This document shows positions 4,425 through 5,968 of a stretch of DNA of 5,968 bases, piece by piece (within the stretch, counting starts at the first letter, position 1; every line of letters starts with the position of its first letter). This DNA comes from Zoogloeaceae bacterium. Lineage in GTDB: Bacteria; Pseudomonadota; Gammaproteobacteria; Burkholderiales; Rhodocyclaceae. The stretch is taken from assembly GCA_031281985.1 (NCBI GenBank), contig JAITEO010000078.1, positions 1-5,968 on the forward strand. The letters are read 5' to 3'. The notes under the pieces were generated by a model, which was not told where the DNA came from, made no database searches, and was given only the letters and a program-made list of their open reading frames with translations. The position numbers and the translations under genes were made by a program.

Positions 4425-5161
4425 ACACCGAACCCTCCGGCCTCAACCTTGCCACCGTCTGGTCGCAGGGCGATGCCGTCTCGCATGTCGTCGCCGCCGT
4501 CCTGCTCTTGATGTCGCTCGCCAGTTGGAGCATCATCCTCGGCAAGGCGTGGATGACCTGGAAACTGCGCCGCAAGACGCCGCGCGCCCTGGAAACCTTC
4601 TGGAATTCGGGCAGCCTCGAAGGCGGCCTTGCCGCGCTCGCGCCCCTGCCGCCCTTCCTCGACATGGCCCAGCAAGGACAAGGCGCAATGCGCCACCTGG
4701 AAGCGCACCGCCGCGAACGCGCGCAAAACGCCCACCTGGACGCGCACCTCTCCGCCAGCGAACTCGTCACCCGCGCGCTCAGAAACAGCATCCTGCACGC
4801 CCGTTCGCATCTGGAGGGCGGATTGACGCTCTTGGCCTCGGTCGGCTCCACCGCGCCCTTCGTCGGCCTCTTCGGCACGGTCTGGGGGATTTATCACGCG
4901 CTCGCCAAAATCGGCGCGACCGGGCAGAGCAGCCTCGCCCAGGTGGCCGGGCCGGTGGGCGAGGCGCTGATCATGACGGCGGCGGGACTTTTCGTCGCCA
5001 TCCCCGCCGTGCTCGCCTACAACGCCTTTTCCCGCTCGCTCGTCCTCGTCACGGCGGACATGGAAGCCTTCGCCCACGACCTGCACGCCTATTTCACCAC
5101 CGGCAATCCGCTTCCCTCCTCTTCGGGAAAAGGCAGGCGTCCGGCACGGGAGGAAAACTGA
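4421..5161 (+). CDS. exbB: ExbB, proton-channel subunit of the TonB motor
   Basis: This 246-residue inner-membrane protein of the MotA/TolQ/ExbB family forms the proton-conducting complex with ExbD and stabilises TonB. Three membrane segments are visible at about 21-43, 134-157 and 180-205, with the long cytoplasmic loop (44-133) typical of the family. The signature LLASVGSTAPFVGLFGTVWGIYHAL (136-161) carries Thr153, and GPVGEALIMTAAGLFVAIPAVLAYN (177-201) carries Glu181 and Thr186. These correspond to the functional Thr148, Glu176 and Thr181 of E. coli ExbB. AAGGAG at 4407-4412, inside the end of tonB, sits 8 nt before the ATG, and the 4-nt ATGA overlap indicates coupled translation. TolQ is the alternative family member, but the tonB and exbD neighbours settle the call. 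Confidence 0.96.
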   Translation: MNTEPSGLNLATVWSQGDAVSHVVAAVLLLMSLASWSIILGKAWMTWKLRRKTPRALETFWNSGSLEGGLAALAPLPPFLDMAQQGQGAMRHLEAHRRERAQNAHLDAHLSASELVTRALRNSILHARSHLEGGLTLLASVGSTAPFVGLFGTVWGIYHALAKIGATGQSSLAQVAGPVGEALIMTAAGLFVAIPAVLAYNAFSRSLVLVTADMEAFAHDLHAYFTTGNPLPSSSGKGRRPAREEN

Positions 5162-5598
5162 TGTCCTTCGGCAGCTTCGATTCCGGCACCTCGCGCCCCA
5201 TGGCGGAAATCAACACCACGCCCCTGGTGGACGTCATGCTGGTGCTCCTCATCATCTTCCTCGTCACCGCCCCGCTGATGACGCAATCCATCCCCGTCGC
5301 CCTGCCCCAGGCCAGCGCCCAACCCACGGACGAAAAACCGGAAACCATCCGCATCGCCCTCGACGCAAAAGGCACACTCTACTGGAACGACACCCCCCTC
5401 GCCGCGCCGGAAGGCGACGCGCTCACCACCCTGGAAGCCCGCCTCGCCGCAGCAGTGGCCACCCGCCACGACGTGGAAGTACAACTGCGCGCCGACCGCG
5501 ACCTCCGCTACCAGCAAGTCGTGGAAGTCATGTCAGTCGCAAAACGCGCCGGGGTCGTGAAACTGGGGTTCGTTACTACGCCGGAAACGGGAGATTGA
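5161..5598 (+). CDS. exbD: ExbD, proton-channel subunit of the TonB motor
   Basis: This 145-residue inner-membrane protein of the ExbD/TolR family has a short cytoplasmic N-terminus, one membrane helix (about 22-42, LVDVMLVLLIIFLVTAPL) and a periplasmic domain (about 45-140). Asp24, in the motif MAEINTTPLVDVMLVLL, is the equivalent of the essential proton-binding Asp25 of E. coli ExbD. The periplasmic part ends with DLRYQQVVEVMSVAKRAGVVKLGFVT, the usual TolR/ExbD C-terminal block. Length is normal for the family (about 140). GGAGG (5149-5153) sits 7 nt before the ATG, which overlaps the exbB stop by one base (TGATG), so the two channel subunits are translationally coupled. It is the last gene of the operon; repeat sequence begins about 15 nt downstream. 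Confidence 0.96.
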   Translation: MSFGSFDSGTSRPMAEINTTPLVDVMLVLLIIFLVTAPLMTQSIPVALPQASAQPTDEKPETIRIALDAKGTLYWNDTPLAAPEGDALTTLEARLAAAVATRHDVEVQLRADRDLRYQQVVEVMSVAKRAGVVKLGFVTTPETGD

Positions 5599-5612
5599 GG
5601 AGGCGCGGTTTT

Positions 5613-5638
5613 CTCCCCCCTGACAAGGGGGGATTGAG
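5613..5638. repeat. Solitary repeat arm (copy D)
   Basis: CCCCCC TGACAA GGGGGG (5615-5632) followed by ATTGAGG is the reverse complement of the right arm of copies A and B, including the adjoining CCTCAGT with one change. No partner arm is found in the rest of the window. It lies 14 nt after the exbD stop and can form a GC-rich hairpin, but no T-run follows. Confidence 0.75.
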
Positions 5639-5719
5639 GCGTGAGGGGCGGCGAGGTCGCTCTGCATCAGCGCTTGGTGTGCGCTTACCTTCACCTTGTC
5701 ACAAGTAAGGCGCGTCGCG

Positions 5720-5820
5720 CCGTGGCAATCCATGCGACGGTTCCGTTATCCAAAACGTTGAAGCAAACCACGCTGCCGTCTCGATTGCCACGGGCCTGAA
5801 GGCCCTCGCAATGACGAGGG
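5720..5820. repeat. Second palindromic repeat with nested hairpins
   Basis: CCGTGGCAATC (5720-5730) is the exact inverse of GATTGCCACGG (5783-5793), 11-bp arms around a 52-nt loop. The right arm continues into GGGCCT-GA-AGGCCC (5792-5805) and CCCTCG-CAATGA-CGAGGG (5803-5820). The phrase 'attgccacgggcct...ctcgcaatgacg' resembles intergenic palindromic repeats common in proteobacterial genomes; that resemblance is from memory and was not searched. Confidence 0.6.
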
Positions 5821-5827
5821 TTGTTTG
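5803..5827 (+). terminator. Candidate intrinsic terminator of the tonB-exbB-exbD operon
   Basis: A 6-bp GC-rich stem (CCCTCG/CGAGGG) with a 6-nt loop is followed by TTGTTTG. The stem is short and the T-tract is interrupted by G, so termination may be weak. The hairpin is also part of the palindromic repeat and may have been recruited from it. Confidence 0.35.
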
Positions 5828-5878
5828 GGTTGTCAATGACAGAATTGGAGGTGAGCGCACAAGTTTTCCGCCACTTTT

Positions 5879-5916
5879 AATCGCCTCCGTTCGCGCGGAG
5901 TGCGCAACGATTTTTA
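5879..5916 (+). terminator. Candidate intrinsic terminator, two-part stem with T-run
   Basis: AATCG (5879-5883) pairs with CGATT (5908-5912), and inside it CTCCG (5885-5889) pairs with CGGAG (5896-5900). The structure ends in a run of T (5911-5915) followed by A. An unpaired 7-nt stretch (5901-5907) on one side weakens the outer stem. It is the best T-run terminator candidate in the window and lies about 280 nt after exbD. Confidence 0.35.
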
Positions 5917-5947
5917 TTGCCTTTCCCTTCCCCGGCGCGTGTAAGAT
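5917..5947 (+). promoter_or_regulatory. Weak promoter candidate for a gene beyond the right edge
   Basis: TTGCCT (5917-5922) and TAAGAT (5942-5947) each match four of six consensus sigma-70 positions, with a 19-nt spacer that is slightly long. No start codon follows before the window ends, so the target gene, if any, is outside. Confidence 0.25.
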
Positions 5948-5968
5948 ACCGTGCTCTCTTTGCTCTTT

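Larger units (their letters stand above)
5599..5968. other. Gene-free region after exbD, rich in repeats and hairpins
   Basis: No convincing gene is present in these 370 bases. From left to right they hold a solitary repeat arm (5613-5638), short palindromes (GGCGCG/CGCGCC at 5709-5721, CTTGT/ACAAG at 5695-5705), a second palindromic repeat (5720-5820), two terminator-like hairpins and a weak promoter-like sequence at the right edge. The only reading frame longer than 60 codons here is antisense, overlaps exbD and the repeats, and shows no domain. Confidence 0.7.

Noticed and set aside
4525..5160. Upstream extension of the exbD frame through exbB
   Set aside because: The translated extension is Arg/Pro-rich shadow sequence opposite exbB codon phase. 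ExbD proper begins at 5161 with a good Shine-Dalgarno and a normal N-terminus.
4476..5785. Neisseria-type DNA uptake sequence, suggested by GCCGTCT at about 4480 and 5775
   Set aside because: Both continue as GCCGTCTCG rather than GCCGTCTGAA, so neither is an uptake sequence. The AAGTGCGGT word of Pasteurellaceae was not seen either.

Overview
The window carries a high-GC proteobacterial iron or haem uptake locus. All genes lie on the + strand. In order they are: a 5'-truncated outer-membrane TonB-dependent receptor (2-2347), an atypical Fur-family regulator (2897-3430), and a tightly packed tonB-exbB-exbD operon (3678-5598) that energises such receptors. Gene overlaps of 4 nt (tonB/exbB) and 1 nt (exbB/exbD) indicate coupled translation of the TonB motor. 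The gene order tonB-exbB-exbD, the GC-rich codon use and the receptor type fit a beta- or gammaproteobacterium of the Neisseriaceae/Cardiobacteriaceae kind. This placement is an inference; no species-specific marker was seen, and the Neisseria and Pasteurellaceae DNA-uptake words are absent.

The spaces between genes are filled by repeats rather than by ordinary promoters. Between the receptor and the Fur-like gene are two direct copies (126 bp each, 6 mismatches, period 144 bp) of an element whose two ends are inverted arms built around CCCC-TGACAA-GGGG. Between the Fur-like gene and tonB is a third element with the same arms, but its middle is replaced by a different palindromic repeat with a perfect 24-bp inverted repeat. 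The right arm of this third element lies exactly where the tonB ribosome binding site must be. A solitary arm follows exbD.

The 370 bases after exbD hold no gene. They contain the solitary arm, a second palindromic repeat family, two terminator-like hairpins and a weak promoter candidate near the window end.

The observations most worth following up are: (1) the Fur-like protein keeps the fold and the DNA-binding helix but appears to have lost nearly all known Fur metal ligands; (2) a repeat element appears to have taken over the translation start of tonB, leaving an older-looking strong Shine-Dalgarno/ATG upstream whose reading frame ends 8 nt inside tonB; and (3) the same 'strong Shine-Dalgarno, ATG, a few codons, then repeat' layout occurs after the receptor gene.
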